Positions 52,527 to 64,000 of a stretch of 64,000 nt of DNA are shown one piece after another (position 1 is the stretch's first letter; every line of letters starts with the position of its first letter). The translations under genes were made by a program, and so were the position numbers. Source of the DNA: Varroa destructor (Eukaryota; Arthropoda; Arachnida; Mesostigmata; Varroidae). The stretch covers positions 63,258,363 through 63,322,362 of the forward strand of contig NW_019211454.1 in NCBI RefSeq assembly GCF_002443255.2, in the 5' to 3' direction. A model generated the notes under the pieces. That model saw only the letters and a list, made by a program, of their open reading frames with translations. It did not search any database and was not told where the DNA came from.

Positions 52527-52778
52527 CTAAAGCCTAAAAGGGGTACAAGGATCCATCGGAAACTGCCGTGTCCCCAAAGAGATATCTACCTTCACTGACC
52601 TAACGACTGTCTGTTTGCGATATATAGATAGGTGGGCGGAAAAAGCCGAATTTGTGACAATAACATCAAAAGCGAACGAGTTGATGAAATATTTATTAGG
52701 AACACATTTATTTAGGACTGTGTATTTTGTTCCTGCTCTTTCGTTTGCTGAGGGGGTGCTACTGCCTGTTCCAGTCAT
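52527..52778 (-). pseudogene. Possible LINE reverse-transcriptase fragment
   Basis: An 83-codon minus frame reads NSFAFD, then IYRKQTVV, then TRQFPMDPCTPF. These resemble, in order, motif A, the segment before motif B and motif B of non-LTR reverse transcriptase, with about 20 residues missing between the first two. RKQ.VV is the only dense word. The family function would be target-primed reverse transcription. Chance is a real alternative. Confidence 0.27.
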
Positions 52779-52784
52779 CGCAAT

Positions 52785-55005
52785 TCATTGACCTTTGGAT
52801 TTATAAACTAATTACCTGCCGGACGCTTTTCAGCTACGTTAAACGACAAACGGCTCATAGTTTTTTTTGTTGTTTACCAAACAATTTTCATGAGGGACGC
52901 GAAACAGGCAATACGCTTAATATGACAGTGTCCCACAGAGCGCGGAAATATCCGAAAAATGCTTGAAGCAGGATACCGCCAGAGATACGTCGCTCTATGT
53001 CGTATGATAGAGGGTGTGTAAGGTTTGAAAGACCGTTAGCGTCAAATAAGATTTTTCCAGTATATTTTGCTTATAGAATTGTATAACTTAAAGCAAGGAC
53101 TACAAAGTTGCTAATTGCATCTTTGGCTCTTCTGTATACAACATAAATCCTTTTTAACTACTGAGTTATACGAAATATGGCGAATAAAGTAGTAGCATTC
53201 CTTTTTTTTGCCTTGCGCGTCCTCTAGCAATTATCTTCTCGGTTCATTTTCACATTGAAGACAAACATTTTTTTTAGAGAAAAATTAAAAACAACCTGCT
53301 GCTGAATTTTTGAGAAAATTAGGTAGCAAACGATAAGATCTCCTGATCTTATTTCGAACAATAATAGTGTATGATCATTTACTGCATTAACAGAGTGCAC
53401 CTGTCTGATTTTTATGACATATGACATGTATTTGAGGTTTTCGTCAACAATCTGTGGCATTTAGGTTTACGTAGAGCAGATTTCGTTACTTATGCCCTGA
53501 TAGGAACAAAATAATCATTTGAAATGCACTTTTGAACGACAGCGTATGATTTTGCAGCACTCTGTATTCTTTCATTGTTGTTAAGTTTCCGCTGTGCTGC
53601 GCTGAAACCTGCTGAAAACTTCTTCTGCAACAGCGTACTCATTGGCGGCAAAGTACACCGTCTATTTGGGATAATCCAAGAAGCCTCTCATTTTCGATGT
53701 ATTGAGATAAAGTTAAGTTCTAGTTGATTTTTGCTAATTGATTCCTAAAACGACGCACAATTGTACCCTATGACAAGTCTGTTATATTGTTTTATAACGA
53801 TGTGGTTTTTATCTAGTATTAGAAGTAGCAGACAGGCGTGTGCCCGTCACGACAAACAGCCAACCAAAATTTGTCCCAAGTTAGGTGCCATACCTTATTT
53901 ATCCTATTAAAATACAATCAAACGATTCTAGTATTTGTTCTTCGGGTTAATCTTGGTGGATTCCTTTTAATATGACCCTAGATCTCTATCACTGTCTTCT
54001 CGCTCTACGACCAGTAATAGGCACCGGCATCGAAAATGATAATCCAACCTTTGAAACCCATCGGGAAAAGCGTTCCGAAGCTTTGCAATGAGTTGAAAAA
54101 GATTTTGCTATATAACCACAAAGACTAAACTAGACAACCCTCGTATTTTCAGTAATAACCTGTCTGCTTGCCAATATAGATAGATCACTTTCATTTATAT
54201 ATTCGTATACTGCGGTCAGACTCTTAGACACTAGCGGAACACCATTTACAATAAGAAAAAAGGCGAACCTAAATTTAAAATTCTTACGGCCATTATCATT
54301 TCCTATGACATTTACCCCCCCCCCCCCCCGCAATTGTAAGGTGAGAACGTTCCCTGTCTGCTGCCGATATCAACTAATGAACGTGGATCGAAAGAGTAAG
54401 TGTAACTTTAAGTCAAAGCGTGAAATACTCAACGATAGCGAGTTCCGCTTCAGGAGAGCGTAGGAAAAAAAGATGAACGATGGGGGTTGGCTTATTTGTA
54501 TCCATAAAGGTTAGAGGCGGCGCCAATGTAACGTGGCCGGTGTGTTACTGTAGCTTATGCAGATCCTGCGCTGTAGTCTCATTAGGCAGATTGCGCCACT
54601 AGTAAGTTGGGGCTCCACCCAGAACTGGCTATTTTGACTGGGTTCAGACGTGGAGCAAAGAAAGGCATACGTCGTTTCACAACAAACATCATAATGTCCC
54701 AACATTGTTATTCTCAACCTATGCATACTACTATCCGTTTCGGTATTTGACAAAATAGTAGCGAACCTCGTGTTGGGACGCTTTCCGCGCCATCGATATC
54801 GCCAGCCAATGTTTCGTGGAAACCAATTGGAAACTATTTTCTAGGGGACTCAAATAGCGAATTCTGCGTTTGCATTGCTACGTCCAACGACGAACGGACA
54901 CGGCATTTAGGTAGAGTATTGGAAGTAGTGTTATGCTTGTGACATTGGAGGTACACCGAATGGAATGATTTTCTCCCTGTTCCCTAAATCCTGCTTTGAG
55001 CCATT
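52785..55005. other. No supported gene
   Basis: Includes the C15 run at 54315-54329 and unassigned frames of up to 80 codons. Confidence 0.5.
54315..54329. repeat. C15 homopolymer
   Basis: Fifteen consecutive cytosines in otherwise AT-rich DNA, written on the plus strand. The length may be inexact because such runs are prone to sequencing error. Confidence 0.9.
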
Positions 55006-55008
55006 GAA

Positions 55009-55360
55009 CTAAGTGACGCATACAACACAACCACTAGGATTTTTGAGATCTTGACCCATCCAACACTTACAAAAATTTTGTTGCTGAGCTTTCGCTGTGA
55101 ATACGGAGCGGAGCAATAAGAAAAGTATGGATGTTTCAATACATTTTGGGATCATGGGCTTTCTATCAGTGTTTATATTTAGCAATTCATTTAAAATATT
55201 TTCAAGTGCCACAGATTGTTTTACAACGCTCGTTGCTAAGACCTCGACGACTTCGATTCCTTTCACCTATAGTACTGCGCATACGATGCTCCTCCATAGG
55301 AAAAAATGTGAGAGTTTGGGAATTGTTTGTTGCGCCGCTTCTGATGAGCTATCATGCGTT
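55009..55360 (-). pseudogene. Possible Copia RNase H fragment
   Basis: The minus frame, after a stop near 55270, reads VVEVLATSVVKQ, then LENILNELL, then KPMIPKCIETSI and RSVFTAKA. The order and spacing resemble the C-terminal RNase H of Ty1/Copia, where a motif with a catalytic Glu precedes a helix and then the catalytic Asp. Both acidic positions are altered or uncertain here. LENILNEL is the densest word. A 124-codon frame lies antisense on + (55097-55471) and shows no domain. Confidence 0.3.
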
Positions 55361-55364
55361 CAAA

Positions 55365-58150
55365 TTATATGGCCTCTCTTAGCGTTGACTGAAGGTGACT
55401 TGGAAATTCCTTTCGTGATAAATATTTTGGCCAACAGAGCTCTGGTAGAACACCCGATGCATGAAAACTAGTATATGCTAAAGTATGTGCAGAAATGGTG
55501 CAGGCGATGAAGTAGAACAGTCTCATTTCAGACGTAGGCCCTTTACGCCTGAAGTGCGAAAGGCGTATACGACGGATATAATCGTACGTTCCACATAGGT
55601 AACTGAAACGTGGTCGTTTAGCTATGAAACAAATACGTTTTCTAATAAATTCTGAACGAACTACAAATTGGCTGTTTGGATATCATTGTCTCAGTAACAC
55701 TGAATAAGCTTCATTTGAGAAATTTTATCATAGGCCTATGATACATTCTGCAAGATATTTTGAATGGACCCTTTGAAAACCAAACGTTGATCTTCACTGT
55801 CCCATTATTAAGGGGACGTGTAATAGGAGTGGCGACGCGTTGCCCCAGTGAGAAGCAAACGGAATATTCAGACTTGTGAGACTACAAATTCAGAGATCCA
55901 AATACTCAGGTGGTGTAATTTTTTAATAAAGAATACAATCCAAATATTCAATTGGATAGTATTACCCCGCTGCTAAATGAACTAGCCATAGATTGAAAGT
56001 CCCACAGGATACTCCTCGAATATGAACTCTACTGAAGAGTGGGCATATAATAATCAGGTTGAAGTCAGATGGAAGTTTGTAAAAACGAGCTGCTTTTGCG
56101 AGATAACTATATAGCTATTATAGTTTACACGCAAACTTTCCAATATACATCACGCGATTTGTTTTACTTCGGAGTTGTTTAGAAAGTTATGAAAAACTCC
56201 GCGTAAATCCGCGCAGATAACAAACCGTTGAATAACATAAGCACAATTAAATACGATAAAATATCTACACTTTACGCAAGTCTACCATGCAACCTATCTG
56301 GTAAATCGATTTAAACTGTTCAAGGGTTACGTCTTTATTTCAAACCTTGCAATCGGGAAACTGTTGATACTGGGCGAATTCCACCTCCCGTTCCACCTTA
56401 GGGCGAGCGTCGACCTTATACCCACAATATATATATATATTTATAACTAAATTGAAGACAACACTTTCTTCTTCAACGCAAGTTATGTTCCTTTTGTGTT
56501 GGACGGTTTGAATTACTGGCATATGAGTATCCCGTCTTCGGACATTTCTATGCTTTAATAATATGCTACCTAGAATTTGATCTCGAGGCGCGCGTTAAAG
56601 GCGGGTGTCAGCGGTAGTCGTATAAGTCAATTCGTAAATTCTGGATTCGTAAACTTTAATTGTTTTTTTTTGAAAAACACCAATGACCACAGTCGTACTA
56701 CATAGATTTGATATAATATCGCACGAAACAGTAAAAAATTAGGCTGAAAAACATCACGAAAAAAATAATCTATCTCTCTTCGTTATTATAATACACAAGC
56801 CTTTTCAAATTTGAACAACATCATACCTCTGGAGCGGTACATGTTAAACTAAACCTATCCTAGATTGTAGTCCTGTTAAACATGAAAAATGCTAATAAAA
56901 TTATACACGTTACTGTTTACTGACGCGAGAAAAATCCAAAGTAATCGATACTATGCAGACTTATTAATGGTACACTTTTGACTCCTTATTACGAAGGGCA
57001 GTCACTGCATTCGGAGTCGTCGTCGTCGTCTTCGTTTTTATTAAGTGCCTCAGCGTTTATCCATTATAACTAATGGTCTGTTCGCTGTTGTAGGTCTTAA
57101 TCGATACGATGTATTCATTTCATGAAAACAGTGCCTTCTACTATAAGTATATTCTGCTATAACCGAAGTGCATCTATGTCGAATAGAGACAAGGACAGAG
57201 GGGCGTAGCAACAGCCTCGTATGGCTGGATATCGATATACCGCTGGAAGCATCAGGTAAAAATGGCATCGTCCACACTATTGCGACGACGTTTCGTTAGC
57301 TGAGCGAATGCCGCGGAACTAGGCAACGAAAAAAAAAGAGCAAATGTCCTCTGTTATTCGTACGCAACGACGTGTACCGCAGTGGAACGTATGCCAACAC
57401 AATTATGTTGCGCGGAAGTTTTTTTTATTTAGATGAGATATGTCGTGCCAGTCAGAGAGATCATTATTGTTGAACTTAGATTGGTTTAGTCAACAAGCCG
57501 AGTAGTGATGTTTGCATGATATAACTCTTAAAAATATCGCTATCGAAGAACAGAACGGGTTCGAGAGAACGAGGGAATGCTTTCAATTGAGTGAAGATTG
57601 AGATCCCGGGCTTCTGCTACGCATCGACTTTCCCTTAGAGGTAGACCTTTTTCCTGATTGAAAATTTGCTTCGTTAAATTCTTTCGAAGACATTATGTTA
57701 GGTAAACCTCGGAGTCGTCTCGAAAATCATTAGTCGAAACCATTCCTACCCCCTTAAACCGAATACTTTGTAATTTTATCCCGCTCTTGTAAAGACCACT
57801 TTTCTATCCGCTTCTAATTGGCTGTCTAATACTTCGCTTCGAACAGTACTTGTTCAATACAATATAGGGAGAACACTCTCTAGCGCACTTAACCTAGTGC
57901 AACCTGTGTCTAGAAGGGGCGATTGCTCGGGAGTCGCGAGACGCCTTCCAACAGAACAGTGTTGTAAACCGCCCGATATAGGCGGCTAGTACTTTCCATA
58001 AGCAAAGGAATCGAAAGGCCTTGCTTTCGATGGAGTGGTCTAGCAATTCGAGCGATACGCGCGACTAAAACGATTTTCATGCTTGTTATGGTAACACAAC
58101 CCTGGGCTTTTCTAGCGTAAGATCAATATCCGGGATGTGATACGGATCGG
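55365..58150. other. No supported gene
   Basis: AT-rich DNA with a (GTC)5 run at 57016-57030 and a (TA)n run at 56427-56440. No exon or element was recognised. Confidence 0.5.
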
Positions 58151-58154
58151 TCGA

Positions 58155-58810
58155 CAGCAGGAACGGCAACGATTGGAAAATAGTGTCAACAATAGTCACA
58201 ATTAAGGCAATTGCAGGACGAGATTCCACATTTTGGGCCGGCGCTTGGTACGCTAACAAAAATGGCGACCTAACCTACCACATTACGTGGGGTACAATTA
58301 GTACCAAAGCTAAATTAATATAAGGGAAAGGCAGCGTGACATATGTGTATAATGCGCGTCGGGTGCAACAGATGTGGTATACCGCCGTATTTGAACGTAC
58401 AAGAGCCGTACAAGAGGGGCGCAGAGTACTACGAAGTACATCTTGGACGATCATCAAAATCGTTGTTAATCATACGTTTGAATTTACATAGAAGCAATCT
58501 GAAAAAGCATCTATGTGCAAGAGAGAATGCGGAAAGGTACAAAGGCTTATCGACAGACGTCAAAAGTGCGTGCGGAGTGAACAGAAGTAAGCAACTCTTC
58601 CGCTTCACCTCATCGAAAAATTTGAAGCGGTGCTAGCTTTCAAAGGAAATAACAAGGTGAGTACCGTCGTTCTCACAGCTATAGAAGTGCGCCTTCATCT
58701 GTTCGTGGACCACGAATGAATGCCACACTCTGGGGCATATCAAGCCGACTATAAACGGAAACAGCTTCGGGTGTCGTATTCAAGCGAAAATACATTAGCC
58801 CATATTTGTG
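58155..58810 (+). repeat. Dispersed repeat, copy B (decayed coding element)
   Basis: Collinear partner of 24735-25400 on the same strand, with aligned blocks as given there. Read in the shared frame it keeps more of the protein than copy A. An open stretch from about 58160 runs through RDSTFWAGAWYANKNGD and TYHITWGT to a TAA near 58318, then reads GSVTYVYNARRVQQ onward. Further on, after stops, it reads QADYKRKQLRVSYSS and ends at about 58810. It carries Trp where copy A has a stop. I do not recognise the protein; it is rich in aromatic and basic residues and has no obvious membrane segment. A transposon-encoded protein, an endogenous viral protein or a duplicated host gene are all open. Confidence 0.8.
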
Positions 58811-58814
58811 TAGA

Positions 58815-61425
58815 AAAGATAGAGCATGTTTAATAAATGGAATTGGAAGATTTTTGTTAACGATGGCCAACAGTTACTAGCACTTTTTGCTTTGACTGGA
58901 AAACAAGTTCGTGCTGTGATTTGTGAAATTCAATGCTTACAATCGGCATGACCAGCTTAGTTCTAATTTACTTTATTAAAGTTTCCCTTACGTGCCCATT
59001 AACAGAAAACGCATACTACCAGAGTGAGAGGTGACTTTAAACGTGCACAATTATTCCTACTGATTATATATGCAAACTAGTTTGTCATTTAGGCTAATTA
59101 GATGATCAAATGATCCCAATGTTCCTGCAAATTCCTGCTACGCGCAGGTGGAACCTAGGCTCCAAATAAATATTCAGCTAGTTCAGGCCTCTTTTATCAG
59201 TTTTCGAATAAAACAAAAGGAAATGGCAAACGAAAAGACCCCTGGAACGAAATCGTAAATATTATGCTTATGATTCTCCCGCCCACCAAGATACATACGA
59301 AACGATAAATATCCAAATAGAAAAACTAGCTACTAAGAAATCACATAACAATTATATCCCGCTCGGTAGAAATAATCTTAATCATAGCACTATAGTTCAA
59401 AGTAATTAATAATATACACTTACCAGTCCAGTAAACAAGCCTACCTAAGTATCAAAGCTATCTATCTACGTGTACATTTTACGATCAATCAGTAACTATT
59501 TCTTTTCATAACAGCGACCCAGTCCTTGTAGAGCTGCAGATATGCGGCTATCTGTATAGAGCCATCTAACGGCTGTGTATGCAAACTGTCACCCTTAAAA
59601 TAGTAATTATGGATATGAATGTATGTGTTATCAGAGGCAATTCACTTTGCCGCAGGTGGTCACGTCTTGTCGACTAGTAACGATGGCGGAGAGGAATCCT
59701 GTGTTTATGATATTCAACATTGTTGCCCCAGGCGATACAGATGTGCACTCACCCATCCCTATCGTAACCGCAGGCGGGCATATTCGAAATCGTAGAATTA
59801 TATATATATGTCGTTATAGCAAAAACGGCAGTGTCAGTAGTACAAAAACCTAATGTTCGGGACCGAATAGGACCGGCTGCGGTTAAGTGGCTGTTTACGT
59901 CAGAAGCTCCATTCGCGTCCATTAACTGGTTAGTATAACGGTGCGGGACAAGGAGAATTGAATAACAGGATAAACACGAATACCGTGGAGGTGGGTTTAA
60001 CCCAACTGAACGTGGCGGAAACCAATGGGCAAAAGCCAGCAACAAAGGTCGTTATGGTTCTAACTGGAGTAAAAGCTGTAGCGAAAAGGGCTTTTTATCG
60101 TTTCTTACTTATCCGTGTTAACTACAAACAGGTCGTGTCTAGGAGACGAGCTGTTTGCTTGCTTGCATTCCTTCTTTCAGTTACCGTCATATTTTTAATA
60201 TAGTTATGTACCAAGAACGGAATGCATTTGCTCTATAGCAGCAGCCCTTTAGCCCACAAAAGTAAGAAAAGCATAGCACACTTCTACCGGCCAATCGCCT
60301 GTTTGGCTTGTTAACCTGTTACTTAACGAAAACAGCCAGTTTCACCTTATTCTTTTGTCAACGCTAACAACTACTACTTGAGCGTCGTCCAAGCAATGCG
60401 AATCTACTGCCGCGACCGTTTGATGCGTCCCAGAACAGCAATCTTCCTTTTTTATCATGCGTGTCACCATTATGAAGGCGAAAAACGTCAGACGAGGACA
60501 TATAGGATGCGGAGTTCGTGATGATGTCTCAGGGCCAAGCAGCCACAGTCTATAGACTGTATACAGCCTTTGGGCGGTATATAGCTCGCATGTGAAACTA
60601 GAAAACACAACAAAGCAACGTTTGCCTTTAACACCTACACAGATAATATATGATCAACTGTAGTCAAGGCTATAAGTTGTTCTCACGGCTACGATCCAAG
60701 TAAACGAATGTGTGCCGCCATCTTGGACCGTTGCTATCAAAAATTGGCTCATTCTAATAGGAGAGCGTAGCTGGCAAATGGTGCAGATCACGTGGTGCAC
60801 AGGAACCCCTAGTGAAGATCAGACTCGGTCAATCAAGACGCAAAATGATAGACTTCCTCAAGTGACAACAATCGATAGTCTCGAGCTACCGAGTTAATGA
60901 ACTAATGAGACCCTTTCGGACGATGATGATACTTTGAATCTTGCTAGAGGTTACCGAGTAAGACATTTAAATTATTTATGTACATCCTGAATAGGACAGG
61001 ATTACTCTTTTTGAAAAGTGAGAGATTCTACTTCCCTTATTTGAACACCACTTTGGCTATATTCAGTAACAACGCTTGAGTTATCTGCGAATCCTTAAGC
61101 GTCCTTTCAAAGGCCCCTACATTCTACGTGCTATCAAATACTAATGGAGTTTGTTGCTGTGCTTAAAGAGTACGCTAAGGACATTTGATTGTTCTACTGC
61201 TAACCGAAAGTCAATTTGACTGATAATATAAGTATATCAGATAGGCCATATCGTTTGTTTATCTCAATCCATCGGGTCCGATATTGACTCGCATATTTGA
61301 CTACTTCAAGGGGTTACAATAAAAACCTAAGTCACAGTTCTATGATAGTGCTTAATAACGACATTTAACCCCGAAAGCTTCCTGATAAAAGACTCCTGAT
61401 GTTGATGCTACTTTTTTCACACACG
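58815..61425. other. No supported gene
   Basis: AT-rich to average composition. Frames at 59623-59853 (+), 59749-60045 (-), 59958-60203 (+) and 60712-60897 (+) are short and unassigned. Confidence 0.5.
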
Positions 61426-61429
61426 ATTA

Positions 61430-61996
61430 CTAATACGGACACTGTTTGCCGACCTGTCTTTTGCTAGATACTGCCGTTTGCCAGCGAGATCCATAATACT
61501 CCGATGCCCCTTTGTAGGGCCAGTTAAAAGCGTGCCTCATGCGCTTCATGAAGTTGCAATTTGCCCTGCAACGACAACGACGAAGAGTAAACGAGAAGCG
61601 AAATATCGTTGCATTCGCTGAAAGCAATGAAGGCAGGAAACCGTCCCGGTCCTTGCACGATACGAGTATACGAGCACTTCTCATACACATGCTGTATTGG
61701 TTACAACACTGAACAAAAGCGGACAGTTTGTACGTATGTGGTTTTGTTGCTATTGCCGCCAGTTGTTGATACTTCCAACCTATCTTCTTGCTATTATACC
61801 TGCAAACCTGCCCAGACGTGTGCGCTGCTATATACCAGGAAGTATGCGCAGGGCGTAGGACATCAGAATTGTTTGACCATTCATGACCAAATAGCTGTCG
61901 CTTACATTTACGAAACGCTAGCAAAAACATTTTCAAGACAAGGTGCTTAACGTACGGATAATCATATATATACACATATATGAATTGGAAACTCAT
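61430..61996 (-). CDS. Unassigned 188-codon ORF, longest in window
   Basis: The frame runs from an ATG at 61996 to a stop at 61430. At this base composition a frame this long is expected well under once per window, although local GC is raised, which makes long frames easier. The product is basic and Cys-rich, with a hydrophobic start, and no domain is recognised with confidence. A short stretch reading KRMRHAFNWP near the C-terminus recalls the zinc-binding N-terminal region of retroelement integrases, but the Cys/His pattern is incomplete. A 113-codon frame lies antisense at 61609-61950. It could be a retroelement relic, a host exon or chance. Confidence 0.25.
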   Translation of the reverse strand: MSFQFIYVYIYDYPYVKHLVLKMFLLAFRKCKRQLFGHEWSNNSDVLRPAHTSWYIAAHTSGQVCRYNSKKIGWKYQQLAAIATKPHTYKLSAFVQCCNQYSMCMRSARILVSCKDRDGFLPSLLSANATIFRFSFTLRRCRCRANCNFMKRMRHAFNWPYKGASEYYGSRWQTAVSSKRQVGKQCPY

Positions 61997-62011
61997 TTAC
62001 TGTTACATTTG

Positions 62012-62033
62012 TATATATATATATATATATATA
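62012..62033. repeat. (TA)n microsatellite
   Basis: A 22-nt perfect TA tract, about 90 bases before the PBS-like site of the Gypsy relic. Confidence 0.95.
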
Positions 62034-62119
62034 AACGAATTTTCTATTGGTATATAATATGGTCCAGCCGGCGGGTAATTGTTTGTCGCCAGTAATGAAG
62101 CCTCGTCGCTGCTATAAAT

Positions 62120-62134
62120 TGGTGGCAGCGCTGA
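62120..62134 (+). other. Primer-binding-site-like sequence
   Basis: TGGTGGCAGCGCTGA follows ATAAAT. TGG-initial sequences of this kind sit just after the 5' LTR of many Ty3/Gypsy elements, where they pair with the 3' end of a tRNA to prime minus-strand DNA. The gag-like stretch begins downstream, at the expected side. The LTR itself was not delimited. Confidence 0.35.
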
Positions 62135-62299
62135 TAAGGCCGCGAAAGGCGAGAGAATGGGTTAATTGCTTTTTAAAGAATATCTAGCGTACTAAAGAAG
62201 TAGAGGACTTCGACAGTAGTCGTTCAGTCCAGTCGCTAGAGGGAATTGCACGGCTGGCGGCGGAGCGGCAACGACCCCTCGACCAAGTCGCGGTGCTGT

Positions 62300-62830
62300 C
62301 ACTACAGAACCTACCCACCCTCGCTCTGATAGGTTGCGACATAAAGGTCCTGGCAGTGTCGGACAATTGTAATGTTTTTAAACAAGAAGTGAGCGCTAAA
62401 GTGGGGTTCAGTTATGACTGCGCTATTTGTATGTACAACATAACAGCGAAGCCTACCACCTTCTCAAGCTTTGTTGTAGCGCTCAATCGGACGCTTTGAT
62501 CCAAGAGGTTTGACGCTATACGCCGCCAGATAACGAATGGAATCAGCTTTTAGCCGAGGGGCATTCCAAATCGACTGCGCATATTCGCGAGCAACGTGCG
62601 TCAAGTGTCAACAGGCGGGTCCCCCAGCTGCTCAGCTCATCATAACTGGTGCCCTGTTTATTTGAGGTCGATGTCAAGTTGTAGAGGGTTGGATTAGCAC
62701 GGACCGCGCTAGATCCCGTCACTGACGGCCGTGTCAGCAGTGTTTCTGGAACGCACCAATATGTGATGCGGGCTGTCGAGCTTGTTAATGCCCAGCAGCA
62801 GTGTCTAACTATTGCAAGGAACCCAGCTGA
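62300..62830 (+). pseudogene. Gag-like stretch of decayed Gypsy element
   Basis: GC-richer than the preceding DNA. In one frame it reads QSDALIQEV, a stop, RYTPPDNEWNQLLAEGH and later QYVMRAVELVNAQQQ, resembling in order the helical capsid part of Gag in some arthropod Ty3/Gypsy elements. Gag would form the virus-like particle. Stops and at least one frame change are needed. The matches are loose, but the position between the PBS-like site and the integrase supports it. Confidence 0.3.
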
Positions 62831-62834
62831 AGGT

Positions 62835-63480
62835 CGACGGGAAGCAAGTGGGTGTTAACAGTTGCTGTAGTTAACAATCGAATGTACAACTTCATTTTTG
62901 GGACACACATGAGAGACCAATTAACAGTGTGGCCTGCTTCAGTGTTCGTCAGATTGCAGCTACTTTTAGCCAGTTATTGCCTGCAGGTGTTAGCCGGTAT
63001 TAACATGGGTACTGGCAGCAGAGCATAGCATCTCCCAGGTGCATTCATAATGGCGCATAGCGTAGTAACCATAAATCCGGCCGATGCGTGTGAGGTCCGG
63101 ATAATTGATGTCAAGAAGCGGCCTGTCGAGAAACATCTGTCTACGGCTTTCAATTAGAGCCTAGGTATGCACGACTTTCCTGCCGAAATTTCCGCTGCAC
63201 GTTTTTGCCCATGGGGTATACTGCTCGAATTCTATACTGGATAGAAGCTACATGGGCCTGATTTAAGCCACCTGTTGTCCTCTTAAGCTCTTGCGTGACA
63301 AATCTGGGCATCTTATTCGGATTCAAAGCACCGAAGAAGCTTCTCAGGATGCACGCTGTCGCCCATAGGATTCTGGTTGATGACCGGCCCTCATTGTATT
63401 TATATCCTTATCAAGTTCTGACGTCACGGGGAGCATGCATCGCGAAAAATGAACAGTAAAAAATAGATGACGTCCGTGTA
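62835..63480 (+). pseudogene. Unresolved part of Gypsy relic; protease, RT and RNase H missing
   Basis: Only about 650 bases separate the gag-like and integrase-like stretches, where an intact element needs roughly 2-3 kb for protease, reverse transcriptase and RNase H. No catalytic motif of those enzymes was seen. An internal deletion is inferred. The remaining sequence is GC-richer, stop-riddled and not assignable to a domain. Confidence 0.35.
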
Positions 63481-64000
63481 TAGATGTCATCGTTACAGAT
63501 AACGCCAGCTACTTCATGGCTCAGCACATCGAGTAGTATTTAACATGTTTTAATACTCGCTATGTGGGGACTGCTGTAATTCACTTGCAAGCGAATAGGC
63601 TGGTAAAACGGTATCGCTATGAAGTGGCTGGCTCCTGATTGCTCGGGATGCCCGACTTTTCCGTTAGCGTAATGCCTTTAGCGATCGGCTTCACGATGAA
63701 CTCGACGGTAGGCGAAACTTTACATACAATTCCGTTTCGAAGTGTTTTATGGGTTGAAATCCGTATTTCTTGAGGAGCTTCAAAGTCGCGGTTAGTCCAA
63801 CCGCCGGGTCTCTTCGTATTAGAGTTTCATAAAACTGCTCTACGTCAGGTTTCTCCGACGAAGACGGGTTTTCGAAAGAAGACCTTCACGCCGCTCACTG
63901 TTACCTAAGGACCCCCGTTATTCTGCGTTGTTCCCACCAATAGTCTAACACGTCCTTAAAGCTGCTGCCTAGGTTCGAACCTCAATAGAATAGTTGAAAA
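63481..64000 (+). pseudogene. Ty3/Gypsy integrase relic (truncated by window end)
   Basis: From 63481 one frame reads DVIVTDNASYF (second catalytic Asp region), a stop, then TRYVGTAVIHLQANRLVKRY (third catalytic motif). The catalytic Glu position is Lys, so the enzyme is dead. After a TGA and a frame change it reads MPLAIGFTMNSTVG and WVEIRIS, then FRKKTFTPLTV and VPTNSLTRP, matching the order of the integrase C-terminal and adjoining region. Integrase joins element DNA to the genome. The window ends before any 3' LTR. Several dense words in the correct order make this the best-supported relic here. Confidence 0.65.

Noticed and set aside
54600..54690. Minus-strand APRLNPV-like word as a Tc1/IS630 transposase end
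   Set aside because: A single short word with no catalytic Asp motif in the correct place upstream.
63960..63985. AGGTTCGAACCT near the window end as a tRNA T arm
   Set aside because: It is a short self-complementary word inside the Gypsy relic, with no A box upstream.
1..64000. CRISPR array, bacterial operon, phage or plasmid genes
   Set aside because: No regularly spaced direct repeats, no gene-dense strand-consistent frames and no ribosome binding sites. The window reads as eukaryotic intergenic DNA.

Overview
The window looks like gene-poor, AT-rich nuclear DNA from a eukaryote, most likely an invertebrate. No long, tightly packed reading frames, ribosome binding sites, operons, rRNA or convincing complete tRNA are visible. 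Stop codons are frequent in all six frames, simple-sequence tracts are scattered throughout ((TA)n, (TAA)n, (CTAA)n, poly-C), and the only recognisable protein similarities are to mobile elements and to one short exon-like piece of a cytochrome P450. An arthropod such as a mite is a guess, not something the sequence proves.

Layout, left to right. 1-7.1 kb: AT-rich, nothing assignable. 7.1-8.0 kb: a possible LINE reverse-transcriptase relic on +, next to a possible Gypsy integrase tail on -. 10.9-11.5 kb: a mariner-like transposase relic (+). 12.4-12.6 kb: a Copia integrase-tail relic (-). 19.1-19.5 kb: a LINE reverse-transcriptase relic (+) with several motifs in one frame. 22.3-23.3 kb: P450-like first exon and a broken second exon (-). 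24.7-25.4 kb: copy A of a dispersed repeat whose second copy lies at 58.2-58.8 kb; the two differ largely at synonymous sites in one frame, so the ancestor was probably protein-coding, but I cannot name the protein. 27.3-27.8 kb: a Copia reverse-transcriptase relic (+). 28.6-37.3 kb: weak Gypsy-like fragments and a perfect 46-bp palindrome. 45 kb: a 44-nt hairpin and a tRNA-like element. 52.5-55.4 kb: weak LINE and Copia RNase H-like fragments (-). 61.4-62.0 kb: the longest open frame (188 codons, -), unassigned. 62.1-64.0 kb: an internally deleted Ty3/Gypsy element (+) with a primer-binding-site-like sequence, a gag-like stretch and an integrase-like stretch cut off by the window edge.

No set of genes works together here as an operon or pathway. 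The unifying theme is decay: retroelement and transposon remnants in which stops and changed catalytic residues outnumber obvious frameshifts. Assignments rest on short motifs read by eye. Loose alignments to retroelement proteins could be produced almost anywhere in the window, so only relics with dense or well-spaced matches are listed, and weak ones carry low confidence.
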